Shown: positions 33,001-42,425 of the stretch, one piece after another
Numbering within the stretch: the stretch's first letter is position 1
Layout of the letters: each line of letters opens with the position of its first letter
Origin: Pseudomicrostroma phylloplanum
Taxonomy: Eukaryota > Basidiomycota > Exobasidiomycetes > Microstromatales
Reading direction: 5' to 3'
DNA: 64,000 bases
Assembly: GCA_039545275.1 (NCBI GenBank)
Contig: BCHS01000016.1
Location: forward strand, 186,001 to 250,000
Position numbers and translations under genes: made by a program
Notes under the pieces: model-generated
What the model saw: only the letters and a program-made list of their open reading frames with translations
The model's database searches: none
What the model was told of the DNA's origin: nothing

Positions 33001-33059
33001 GTGATGGCTTCAAGAAGGAGTTGGAGGAGATGAAGAAGGGCGCAGAGGGAGAGCAGTAG
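30057..33059 (+). CDS. PUS7: Pus7/TruD-family pseudouridine synthase with RGG insertions
   Basis: An intronless frame of 1,000 codons from the ATG at 30057. Pus7 makes pseudouridine in tRNA, U2 snRNA and mRNA. The catalytic Asp lies in VAGTKDKRGVTVQR (about D413). Other TruD motifs follow: YLGNHKGNRFTIVLRN, FINYYGMQRFGTSSISSHVI, a FNDCTGYF segment, RTMYVHSYQSYVWNK and the C-terminal FNLSTASYATMALREL. Two RGG blocks interrupt the protein, one at about 227-255 and one at about 448-472, the second directly between the catalytic region and the GNHKGNRF strand. An acidic insertion lies near residue 700. RGG boxes bind RNA and are usual arginine-methylation sites. Yeast Pus7 is about 676 residues. 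Confidence 0.92.
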   Translation: MNDDLSSSTADIVITQDRKRSRPSSAEPALSTPEVEQGSEASSSKKTKMNQSSAPLRTEKDMGIQEYVSPDLAPIEGIIKQRFSDFQVFEIAPNGKVCRLTDLGPPPASFPPASSDELDLRQQLQREIDERNDKSGELRKQRQDAQKTEREAAKAKREDETAKAREHVFAWSEEDADLSREAELVELVGERVRDELKLLWEQGPKGFDKPAGQPEAPVVETSSSSDRGGRGGRGGRGGRGGRGGGRGGQDTRGPRENGDPRRVITEALTSKELRGKVHQVVREVFKGRLLTETAEEKKPVKTKEDEEDDLMNAGADAPTAPVAPPATNSIAIRWNPNPAGKDARTMGLGNHNRKTEEAALPLYVHFFLHKTNRDTQDAISILARSLNLGGPASGIASLNKIASRELTVAGTKDKRGVTVQRVCFRRGRRTAEDIWRCVNGIGKELDGGSGGRGGRGGRGGRGGRGGRGGFGAQSSGPRKTLLDAVTTRGDRGVRIAHLEYSDRPLYLGNHKGNRFTIVLRNVKTDNDDTIYKALDVLKTKGFINYYGMQRFGTSSISSHVIGLAVIKNDFARAISLFLDPRADDAEEMTVAKTFYAQGNVREALNACPRWATAERAIWGKMVEEEKKLGPGRGFNDCTGYFTAIPKILRTMYVHSYQSYVWNKTASERVRRFGVDGPVEGDIVYNEDFKGDEEETVAEDAGEVEEDDDDTHAATEGDAGNASTTEVKKVKYLTAEDIATGKYTIHDVLIPSCGSSVSCQPGSWIETFYNATLAEDNVSMDTLSQTKGRSSELMLRGTYRKLMGKLEDVQAAFVRYTDPDQDLNQSDEDGLLGIQAVPAAHPTIAEAAKAHEEQHASSQNAADAEVDAGNRDASPSESFLAMKISFNLSTASYATMALRELSKQDTSSANQKLLTEQSEDQRQNRKGGSHINYLGVSVRKGEKVNNLAAQKGKQRVWGQRSAPVGEEGKVEGEGDQGISVVVSDGFKKELEEMKKGAEGEQ
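30735..30806 (+). repeat. RGG-encoding purine-rich repeat 1
   Basis: An imperfect repeat of nine-base units encoding Arg-Gly-Gly inside PUS7. The units differ by synonymous changes, so the protein repeat is better preserved than the DNA repeat. Confidence 0.7.
31399..31465 (+). repeat. RGG-encoding purine-rich repeat 2
   Basis: A second imperfect nine-base repeat encoding Arg-Gly-Gly within the TruD domain of PUS7. Confidence 0.7.
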
Positions 33060-33340
33060 ATGCAAATAGATACATGTCGTTCAAGATCATCCTCACTGTG
33101 ATATGATCGGTGGTACTTGGTTTGACTGGCTCGTGGCTGTTGATCGGCCAGGCGGCCTTGGCTTGCTGCCCTCGCTCTGTCGTCCCGTCCGTGCATGGCG
33201 GCCAAGTTGCAACTCCGCCGCATCTTGATGGCCCTCCCGCTCTGAGTGTCGTCCACCTGAGCCCCACCATCCCTTGATTGCTGTTGTATCCTACCACGAC
33301 ATCAATTCCCCTTGATCATCTCTTCTGCGGCGACGACAAC

Positions 33341-35013
33341 ATGGACGCCATCGAGAAGGAAGTGGAGCGAGTCGCAGCCAAAATCCCGACGCTGTACCCA
33401 ATCGCCTCCTCTTCCACCTCGCGCCCCTCGTCATCCAAGCAACGCTCCTCCAAGGGCAAGGCCCCTTCGGCCAGCACACCCTCGTCGACATTCACTGTAG
33501 CAGAATCCCTCGACGGGCTCCTCGCATCCCTCGAATCCGTCCGCTCCTCCCTCGCCAATTCCACCGGCTCGGCCCCTTCCGCACCCGTGGTAGTAGCCGA
33601 GACAAAGGCGGCCGTTGCAGTTTCCCAGCGAGCGATTGCGGATCGGCAAAAGGAGGTGTACAATGCCCTGGCTCGGCTGGGAAAGGCGTACGACAAGAAG
33701 TTCCCCACGCCCATTGATGAGCTCGCATCGCCGGAGCTATTCACCTCGGTGGAGGCGACCAGGGCCACGGAAGCGGTGATTATGGATCAGCTCATGAGGA
33801 GCGGACAGTGGGAGGCGGCCGAGGAGTTGTCCAGGGTGAGTATGCTGCGTCGCCCTCTTTTCACTGGCTGGTGTGCTCACTCTGATTCTCGTCCTCTCCA
33901 CGCTCGCTCAGGAATGTGGTCTGCCACTACCACCTTCGCACGTCTATCTCCAGCTGGCCGACATCACCTCGTCCATCCGGGCAGGCAACCTCGACGCTGC
34001 CATTCAGTGGGCAGAGTCCAACCGCAACTTCCTCTCCAGTCGCTCTTCAAATCTCGAGTTCGCTCTCCATAGATCGCAATTCCTTCGCATTGCGACAGGT
34101 GAAGCAGCGAAAGAGGGCAAGAGGGGAGGTCGCAGCTCACCATCTGCCATGGCGCTCGATTCCGACGCAAGCCAGGGCCGACACACGGGTGTGACGCCCT
34201 TCTCTACAGTTCACATTCGAGCCGCCGTCGAGTACGGGCGTATACACTTCCGGCGCCATCTCTCCACGCACCTCGCAACCATCCAAGCCCTCTTCTCCTT
34301 CAGCCTCTTTCTTCCCCCTCTCCAACCAAACCGCTTACCCACCATTGCAGAGCTGTACGAGCAGGTCCCATATACCTACCACCACTTCCTCGATGCTCAA
34401 CAGATGCATTCCCCTCACCTCGAACCGCTCTTTGCAATCGAGTACTGCGCAAGGAACGCTATGAGCAGGGAAGCGCCTCTGAAGATTGCTGTTGAGGTGG
34501 GCGTGAGTGGTGGAGCGCTGTTGAAGATTCACAAGGCGAGGAAGGTGATGAAGCTCAGGAGGAACGAGTGGAGTCAGGCAAACGAGCTGCCGGTGAGTAC
34601 AACGATACACTGGTGACGGATGGGATGTACGAGCAGATGTGCAGGCCAGAATCAACTAACGATCCTCCCATCATCACGTCCCTTGGCGGCAGATCGACAT
34701 TCCCCTCCCTTCATCCTTCCGCTTCCACTCCACCTTCACCTGCCCAGTCAGCAAAGAGCAGGCCACAGAGGAGAATCCACCGATGATGATGAGCTGTGGT
34801 CACGTCGTCTGCGCCGAATCCCTCGCACGGCTAGGGAAAGGACATGGGTGAGTAAGAGGAGGGACGCTTGCGTTGCGTTGCATTGTGCGAGGCAGGACTG
34901 CTGACGGATGGCCCTCCCTTCATGGTTTCTCGCGATCTCACAGGAGAAGAGTAAAGTGTCCCTACTGCCCCATGGAGTCGACAATCTCCCAGGCCACCAG
35001 ACTCTACTTCTGA
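33341..35013 (+). CDS. RMD5: GID/CTLH ubiquitin ligase subunit Rmd5 (Gid2)
   Basis: Four exons: 33341-33835, 33912-34592, 34693-34847 and 34944-35013, giving 466 residues; all donors are GTGAGT. Rmd5 is the RING subunit of the GID/CTLH E3 ligase, which in yeast degrades gluconeogenic enzymes. The N-terminus is helical with a Ser-rich insert. The CTLH/CRA region follows ([55 protein letters not shown]). The C-terminal RING (about 408-460) is the atypical Rmd5 form: [23 protein letters not shown], then [10 protein letters not shown]. The RING is only complete after joining exons 3 and 4. Confidence 0.92.
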
Positions 35014-35221
35014 GGTGCACTTCATCCGTTTCGTCTCTTATGTTTCTCCTTTGTAACAGTATATGTACTTCCTCACATCCACCTCCCTGTTTCGCGTCTG
35101 AAGACTGGCCTGATTGGGGAATCGTTACAAGAAGACGTGACCGAAAATTTGTACAAGTAGACCTCCTCATCCTCTCCATCGCACCCTGTCCCTCTTCGCC
35201 ATTCTTCTCCCTCTCCCCCAC

Positions 35222-36309
35222 TCAAAGGATATTGGAAACAAGCGACGCGCCCACTCCAAATCCAACACCACTAGCAACCGCCGTCCCCACGGGCGTCTTG
35301 AGGAACTTCTTCACCTGACCCTGACGTTTCGCTTTATCCTCTTCGCTCGGGGGAGGGGCCACTACGGGTTGAAGACCTGCGGGACCTTGGTGAGGCTGCC
35401 CATAGCCTTGGCTTTGCCACGGTCGGTTATTGGGGTTTGCAGACTGGTAGGAGCTGGAGCTGCCTGAGTGGGGGTAGCCGTACGCTTGTGCTTGGCCATG
35501 AGGGGGAGGAGCAGGCGAAGGTGCCGAAAAGCGCGCCTTTGGCGCTGGCCATTTCGACTCTCCTGCACTCGATGCACTCAGACGAGCCTTCTCTGCACTC
35601 GCAGAGGAGTACGTGGGAGTGGAGATCAACTCTACGTAGCTGGCGGGGAAAACACCCTCCCTGACGGGCCCGCCGGCCTTGCCTACCCGGCCCTTCCACC
35701 AATTCTCATCGAGCCGCTCCAACACGCGAATCTCATCGCCAACTTCGAAGCGCAACTCGTCGTCTCCGCCCGAGGCGTCGAAGCTCCAGAGGGCTCTGGC
35801 CCATTCCTCTTCGGGGGTGGGGTTGGGGTCGGCTGCATGCTTGTGGTCCGAGGCGATGCCACCGTACGAAGGAGAACAGGGCGAGCTGCTCTCTACAGGA
35901 GCGGCAGCGACAGAGGTGTGGCGTGGGGAGAAGGCTGAAGAGGAAGAGGAGGCTGGAGGCGGCGGTGGTACTTTGCTCTTGGCTGCTGAGGCTAGAGAGA
36001 CGGACGATGAGGACGCAGATGGGGCGTTTCCAAGCGGGAACGCAGCCGGGCGGGGGCTTGGGTCGGAGCCCCGTAGTGGCTGCTGATCTAGCAGTGGTGT
36101 CAGAGTGGATCGAATAGTGGTAGCTTGTGGACCTACAGTCGAGAACAGAGATATGCAAGATGGACAAAGGGATGTTCATCAGCGTCACGGACAGCAATTG
36201 GGAGAGCTCCTTGCTCTGGTGTGCACTCACGCTGTATGTGGCCCTGATCGAGCAGAAACTGCACATCATTGAGCATTCGCTCCACCAAGTATCTCGAAGA
36301 AGCGTCCAT
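35222..36309 (-). CDS. SH3-domain protein of the Lsb1/Pin3 type
   Basis: Two exons: 36309-36231 and 36132-35222, joined inside an Arg codon (98-nt intron), giving 329 residues. The N-terminal helix (YLVERMLNDVQFLLDQGHI then TTIRSTLTPLL) matches the start of yeast Lsb1/Pin3, which bind the actin nucleation promoter Las17/WASP. One SH3 domain lies at about 138-197: ALWSFDAS, DELRFEVGDEIRVLE, NWWKG and GVFPASYVELI. Between them is a Ser/Pro-rich linker. The C-terminus is Tyr/Pro/Gln-rich (GYGQPHQGPAG) and ends in a Gly/Ala hydrophobic segment (TAVASGVGFGVGASLV). An endocytic or actin role is inferred from the family. It is convergent with RMD5 and divergent from COX17. Confidence 0.85.
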
Positions 36310-36748
36310 CGTTGTGCAGCTAGAGATGACTTCAATCGTCGGTCCAGTCCGGTGGCTGCTATCTAGCACTGCCGAGCCCTGTCTAATAAAGGAGGCGGTG
36401 GAGGCCAGGCCGCCGGAAGTAGTGTGGGGTGCGTGGTGCTTCCGTTCCGATGGGGACCTCGAGGCCTCAGTCAGGCCTAAGTCAACCAACTTTCGATCGG
36501 AGTGGCGAAATACGGACGTTGCCTGCTTCTTCCCGAAAGACCCGAGCTTCACCATTGTGACCAGATTAGTATCCTTACCTCCTGCTTTCCGATAGGAACC
36601 ACTTTGAGCATAGCCTTCGTCAACTCTGACTACCCATACTCGAACAGCTACCCCAGTCTTTCTGACCGGGAAGCCAATCTCTAGGACAAGCTTCACTCAG
36701 CACCTCGCTCATCGGATTTAGGCTTCACTTCCGCATAATCGCTACAAC
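36310..36748. promoter_or_regulatory. Divergent promoter, SH3 protein / COX17
   Basis: This 439-base interval lies between divergent genes. A minus-strand frame runs through it in continuity with the first SH3-protein exon, but the added sequence does not look like the family. I read it as leader/promoter. Confidence 0.4.
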
Positions 36749-37180
36749 ATGGGTCTCTTCGACTTCTTGTGAGCAGATCTCGAACGGCCCGCAGCTCACG
36801 GTGTACATACGCAGCGCAGCAACTGACCTTGGCTGCTCTCCTGTCTTCCACTTCGCAGCAGCTCCTCCCCTGCCGGCTCCTCGTCCTCATCCAGCAGCAG
36901 CCCCTCCCCACCCCCCATCCCCAGCTCCCTCCCCTCTCCCCCCGCTCTGCAGCCCTCCGCACCAGAGGTCTCCTCTAAGCACATCACCGCTCTAAACCCT
37001 CAAGGTATCAAGCCGTGCTGCGCCTGTCCAGAGACGAAGATCCCGCGGGATGACTGTTTCCTGAGGTATGGCCATGAGGGGTTGGAGAAGGGGAGTGAGA
37101 GTGAGGGAGAGGGGTGGCGTTGTAGAGAGTTGGTCGAGGAGCATAGGAGATGTATGGCTAAGTTGGGGTTTAAGATTTGA
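36749..37180 (+). CDS. COX17: Mitochondrial copper chaperone Cox17
   Basis: Two exons: 36749-36768 (20 bases) and 36859-37180, donor GTGAGC, giving 113 residues. Cox17 delivers copper to Sco1 and Cox11 in the mitochondrial intermembrane space for cytochrome oxidase assembly. The hallmark KPCCACPETKIPRDDC is present with the copper-binding CC pair and the first twin-Cys spacing. CRELVEEHRRC gives the second CX9C, followed by MAKLGF. Yeast Cox17 is 69 residues; here an N-terminal Ser/Pro-rich leader of about 50 residues and a Gly/Glu-rich loop between the Cys pairs add length. The acceptor is a tandem CAGCAG, so one Ser may be optional. Confidence 0.9.
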
Positions 37181-37399
37181 GTGCACCACGCAGGGAAGGG
37201 GAGGGGAGGGGAGGAGGAAAGCATGGATATAGGCGGTCGAGAGAGAGGGAGCTCGAGCTCTACATACCACCACTACTGGCACCACCATTATCGTACAATA
37301 GCATCACCCATCATGACTCATACGCACAAGCGATCACTGAAGTACATGCGCAGCGCAATGTATTGAGAGTCAATAGGGTCAAACAATCTTCCATCTGGC

Positions 37400-38796
37400 C
37401 TATTGGGACATGATCGATGACATGGGGGCCACGGGCGAATCGCCACTACCGCCATCTGCAAGCTGTACACCTCCACTGCCACTGCCGCCCTGCGCCTGAC
37501 GCTTCTTGAGTACGTTTTCGATCTGCAAAGGAAGGCGAGGATGTGGGACATATGGTCAGACGCTTTTCTCCGCTGTTTTGGCCTCACCCCTCCCCCTGCT
37601 GTACTCACGAAGAACTCTCCTGCTCGGTAGCTGCTCCTGACCAGAGGTCCACTAGCAACGTACAAGAAGCCCAAATCCTCTGCTATCTTCTTCCAGTGCT
37701 CAAAGCGGTCCGGCGTCACATAGCTCGTGACGGCCATATGTCTCTTGGTAGGGCGCATGTACTGTCCCAACGTGACCACATCCACATCGTGTTCCCTCAA
37801 ATCCCGAAGGGTCTGCTCGATCTCTGCATCCTCCTCTCCACAGCCGAGCATGATGCTCGTCTTCGTCACCAGACTGGGCTTGACCTCTTTGGCGCGACGC
37901 AGCACGGAGAGACTCTGGCGGTAGTGCGCCCTCCTGTCTCGTACAGAGGGAGTGGTCCTCTCCACCGTCTCGACGTTGTGCGCAAAGACGTCCAGCCCAC
38001 TGGTAGCAACCCGCTCCACGTCCTCCATCTTGCCGCTGAAGTCTGGCACAAGGGCCTCGACGAGCGTGTTAGGCGCCTTGCTCTTGATCTTCCGGATGGT
38101 CTCCTCGATGTGTCTACTGCCACCATCGACCATATCGTCCCTGTCCACACTGGTGAGCACAATGTACCCCAGTCCCCACCTCCTAATGGCCTCGGCGGTG
38201 TTCTCTGGCTCATGAGGGTCGACAGCTCCAGGAGTGCGAGACGTCTTGACAGAGCAGAAGCGGCAGGCACGAGTGCACGTATCGCCCATGAGCATAATCG
38301 TCGCAGTGGCCTTCTCCTTTGCACCCTCTTTCCCGCTTCCTCCACCCCAGCACTCTCCAATATTGGGGCAACGTGCCTCTTCGCAGACAGTAGAGAGGCC
38401 AAGACCACGCAGGTCCTTCTTGATCTGCTTGAAGGAGTCGCCAGTGGGGATAGACGTCTTCAGGTACGAGGGCAAACGCTGCGAGTTGACTCGACCGAAG
38501 GCTACGCGCGACCCCGGAGGAGGCATAGGCGATGAGGCCAGAGCGTCTGCGGTCGCCTTTTCGTCTGCTAGCTTCTCGCGAAGGGCTTTCAGACGGGATT
38601 GAGAAGCGGCGGTGGAGGATGCGGAGGAGGAGCCGGAGGCAACAGAGGGACCATCATCTGGCACGGTGGCAAAACCCCTTGCACTGGACGAGGCACAGGG
38701 AGAGATGTGGCGCGAAGCGGATGCGTAAAGGGGCGAAGCTGATGAGAGGATTGATGACGAGCCCCTGAGGGAAGCGGTAGCAGCTCGCGAAGACAT
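37400..38796 (-). CDS. LIP5: Lipoyl synthase, mitochondrial (radical SAM)
   Basis: Two exons: 38796-37609 and 37522-37400, 86-nt intron in phase 0, giving 436 residues. The enzyme inserts two sulfurs into octanoyl groups on lipoyl domains (pyruvate and oxoglutarate dehydrogenases, glycine cleavage). The N-terminus is a Ser/Ala/Arg-rich transit peptide. The auxiliary cluster motif [12 protein letters not shown], the radical-SAM motif CTRACRFC, and the C-terminal [10 protein letters not shown] are all present, and splicing restores the usual IENVLKK ending. Reading through the intron instead gives an unrelated tail. An in-frame ATG at 38859 would add 21 Pro-rich residues and is less likely the start. 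It is convergent with COX17. Confidence 0.94.
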
Positions 38797-38974
38797 GATG
38801 AGCGTAGGGTGAGGGGAGATGTACGGAGGAGATGCCGGGGGAAGCAATGATTGGGGCACACTCTAGTCTAATTCACGGAGGGGACAGATTCGAAATCGCT
38901 GCGACTCATGCGGGGATCACGCGAAATCGCCGGCTTATGTAATCGGGTGCATTTGCCCCCGCACCTACCGACGG

Positions 38975-41959
38975 CTACCGACTGTTCCTGTCTTCCCGCT
39001 TCCCAAGACCAAGCATCGAGGCAAATTTGCCAGTGGTGAAGACTCTTCCACTCATACCTGCTCCATCCAGCCGAGGCGAGCCGTGGTCTGGAGACATCAT
39101 TCCGCTAGACAGTCCGCGCAACGCGTACGAAGGACGAGCTAGAGTGCTGGTCGATGAGCCCGCATCCAAACTTGGTGGAGGTGTGAGGAAGTCCTGGGAA
39201 GGATCCATGTCTGGAAGGGGCAAAGGACAGACTTTCAAGTCAGAACATGGAGTACACATTTTCCACTGCCTACGCCCGTATATTGCTCACCTAACGACGT
39301 CAAGAAGCTCGTGTCGGCCACCTGCTCGCCTTGCATGGATCCTGTGATCTGAACAAACTGCTCTATCAGTCCGTTCATTTCCATTCGCTTGACTCCCTTG
39401 AGCTCCAGGACCTTCTGGAAATTGGAGAAGCTTCGATCCTCTATCAGTCTGACGTATTCGTTGATGAAGTTGACGGGAGGCTCATCTGGCACTATGATGA
39501 TACGGAGCAATGCCTCGATCCGAGAAATAGCCTTGTCGATGTACCGAGTATAGGACGAGCCCATGACCGAGCTTGACTCCGAAGGCGAGAACTGCGGCAG
39601 ATCAATCAGCGCCGAGCGAATCTCGTAAAGATCGATCATCAGCTGTTCTGCAGCCGACTTGTGCAACGGCCTCAACCGCACGATGCTGTTCACAAACTTC
39701 GCTGTGATGAGGGTGGCGACCTTGTCCGCCCAAGACCTGATGTAGCGCTTGTTCTCGATGTCTTGCCGTACAATCACTGCGAACGCTTCGAGGGCGCTAT
39801 TCAGATCATCGATGTATTCCGACTTGCCCCTCACCTCCGTCAGCTGATGCCATGGTATCGAAGGGCGCAACATTCGGCTGAAGGCTGGCTCAATACTCAG
39901 CTCCAGCTCACGAGTCAGCACTTGGACTGTTGCTGAGACGATGCTGAGAGTGAATTGCGGCAGGAAATCGTGTCAGTCTGTGCAGACTTGGGTTTGAGAG
40001 TCTTCCACTGCACCGCTTGTACTCACCCAAGGAACGCCTCCCTTTCTGGCTCCAAAGTAACCTCTTCCCTGTACTCTTCGCAGATCTTCTCCTTCAGACG
40101 TCCTTCGAGCTGAGAGCAGGTGTTCGCACAGTAGTCTGCAGTGTTCAACACTAAGCACCACTTCTGCAAGTCGTGGACATTTGCTCTGCCGTCAGCAGAC
40201 GTCGACCGCCTGCCGAAGGCCGAGGCAGCTTCCGACTTGAAGAGAGCCGTGCGGAGGACTTCGTCCGAATAAGCGCGTAGGTATCTGCGGAAGACCAGAC
40301 AGAGATCTCGGAAAGGCTCTCGATTGGACAGCCGTGCGCATTGCTCGAGGGTCTGGCGGTAAAAGTAGAAGAGCTCCGTACTTGAAGGTAAGACCGTGTG
40401 GTGTTGGTCCTGACCTGAAGCGGGAGCTGCCGTTGTACCCTGATCAGACGCCGGCTGCGCGATGGTCACGCCCTGTCGACGATAGCCTGCCATCAACTCT
40501 GCCAGGGCTTTGTCTTGCGCTTCCACGAAAAGTCCGAGGTAAGGCTCGAAAACGGACGAGATGCTCTCCGCTGCTGCTTGCGTTGCAATGGTGATACCGC
40601 TCGGAGCTGCCACGACCGGCTTGGGATTGGCAGCCAAAATGGCTGCAACTGTCACACTGAATTTTCTGGCAGTCTGCTGCTCAAACTCTGTCGTAGCGCT
40701 TAGCGCCTCGAGCAGCACTGAGACCTGCAAGTTGGACTTCTCCCTGATCAGGACGCTCTTGATGTCTTCCCTCGTCACTTCGGCAAAGCGGCCGGTCAAA
40801 GCAAGAGCAGGTTGCCAAGAAGGAAGGAATCCGCTAGCATGTTCTTCTTCGTGCTGTTTCAGTACTCTCCGGAACCAGGCAAATCTGCGAGCTACGTTGT
40901 CGAGCTGGCCTGCTTCGTCCGTGGCGCGGAATATGCGGCGATATTCTCTCAGCTGCAGAGCGCAATACCAGTCTAGGAGGGCCGTCACTGCGTCTGGCCC
41001 AATGGCATCGAGCGCAAGGGCCGCCTCAGGTATTTGCGTTGTGCGGATCGGTCTCGATGAGTCATGCAGGAAGCTGAGCGACAGAAGGGAGGAAAGGTGT
41101 GTTAGCAACTCCTGCAGGTTGCTATTCCCCACATATCCGCTTACTGACAATCCCTCGTATGCCTCCATTGCCGCCGTTCTGAGCCGCTGCTGAGAGTCGT
41201 TGAGATTTCTCCAGACCACTGCCACTCTTTCAACCCCCATGAACGCCTTGAAAGACGTCTGCAAAGCTTTGGCTGCCTCCAGAGCCTGGGCAGCTTCTCG
41301 AAAGTTGCCCTCAGAGGTAAGTGCTTCGAGCCTTGCAGCTCCGGATTCTGTGAAGGGGTACACGGGGTCTGGTCAATCTTCGGTCTTGCATCGGCGTCTC
41401 GAGACCACTCACCTAGCATTTGCAGCCTCTTGATGGCTGTCATACTTCCTACGATGTTCCGCTTGGCAGTATCCAGTGTCCTGATGTCACCGGTAATCTC
41501 CCTGACTGTACTCTCGCTGCTGGCCGCCTTTTTGCGAATCTTCTCCAGCTGATCAAACAGCTGCCTCACGGCGAATTGTATTCCTCCGGAATCGGACAGC
41601 TTTGCTGATGCATGCTCGTTCCGTAGAGCTGCCATCAGCGTGTCAATCTCGCCATCAATGCTGTCTAGGTCTGCCCTGAGCTTGCCCTGGGCACGCTCAA
41701 CCGAGGAGGAAGACAGGGACTCGATGTCGGGAAACCGCCTAGCCATCTGCTCATTGAGCGTCAGAGGAGCTGACGTAGCTTCTTTGTATGCTGCACTAGG
41801 CGAGAGGGGCGCAAGACTATCGCCATTGAGACGACTGCTGCTGGCGTGAGCATTGAGAGGGGAAGAGGATGGCGGTTGCTTGTCCAGCACCCTGGATATG
41901 CTCAGAGCCAGGCCAGGTGGGAGCGATCCAGCACTGGGTGGCGGAGAAGACGCCTGCAT
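38975..41959 (-). CDS. VPS53: GARP complex subunit Vps53
   Basis: Four exons: 41959-41413, 41368-40027, 39943-39291 and 39210-38975 (introns of 44, 83 and 80 nt), giving 925 residues. Vps53 is part of the GARP tether that returns endosomal vesicles to the trans-Golgi. The N-terminal coiled coil (QFAVRQLFDQLEKIRKKA, DIRTLDTAKRNIVGSMTAIK) and FREAAQALEAAKALQTSFKA fit the family. The C-terminal half contains FLGIVSATVQVLTRELE, formed across intron 2, and a FQKVLELKGVKR segment. The frame continues upstream to 42208, but the added residues look like translated leader, so I start at the ATG at 41959. The last exon is a disordered Ser/Gly-rich tail. The first intron, at 44 nt, is the shortest in the window. 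Confidence 0.88.
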
Positions 41960-42425
41960 GGCTGGAGGAGAGCAGACAAGGTCGGAGGGAACACAATGTA
42001 GTGTGACCTCGTCGCGAGGTATGGCCGCTGTGGTACGTTGCGGCTGGGACGCGAACGCCGGGGGACGGACGGACGGCCATGCAGCCAGGGCACGCCCACA
42101 CCCACACCCAGGCGCACGACGGACGACGGACGGCAAGGCGCGGAGGGAGGCCCCTGCGTAGCGGAGATTCAACGGAAAGCGCATCTCAACGCTCCTTGTC
42201 GCCGGCAAGTGGGGAAATCAGGACAGGCGAGGGTGATCAACTAAGGCAGTCGAATAGGACACCCATCCCACCCACCCTTTCCCATCTTACCATCCATCCC
42301 ATCACTTGGGTACGGACAAGACATACACCATCGATCTCCTCATCATGGACACTCGCTGATGTCATCCCGACCAGCGTCAAAGCACGATCGCAACGCATAT
42401 ACCCATCCCCTCCGCCTACTGTAAG
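41960..42425. promoter_or_regulatory. Divergent promoter, VPS53 / CS-domain protein
   Basis: This 466-base interval contains GACG-rich and CACACCC-rich simple sequence (about 42060-42130). No specific regulatory site is recognised. Confidence 0.4.

Noticed and set aside
36310..36696. Upstream extension of the SH3-protein first exon
   Set aside because: The frame is open, but the family N-terminus aligns from the Met at 36309 and the extra residues show no similarity to it.
37318..37608. Continuation of the lipoyl synthase frame past [10 protein letters not shown]
   Set aside because: The extension reads through a canonical GTGAGT...CAG intron. Splicing gives the family ending IENVLKK, while the read-through tail is unrelated.
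41960..42208. N-terminal extension of VPS53 to 42208
   Set aside because: The frame is open but the added residues (Cys/Arg/Pro-rich) do not resemble Vps53. The ATG at 41959 is a better start.
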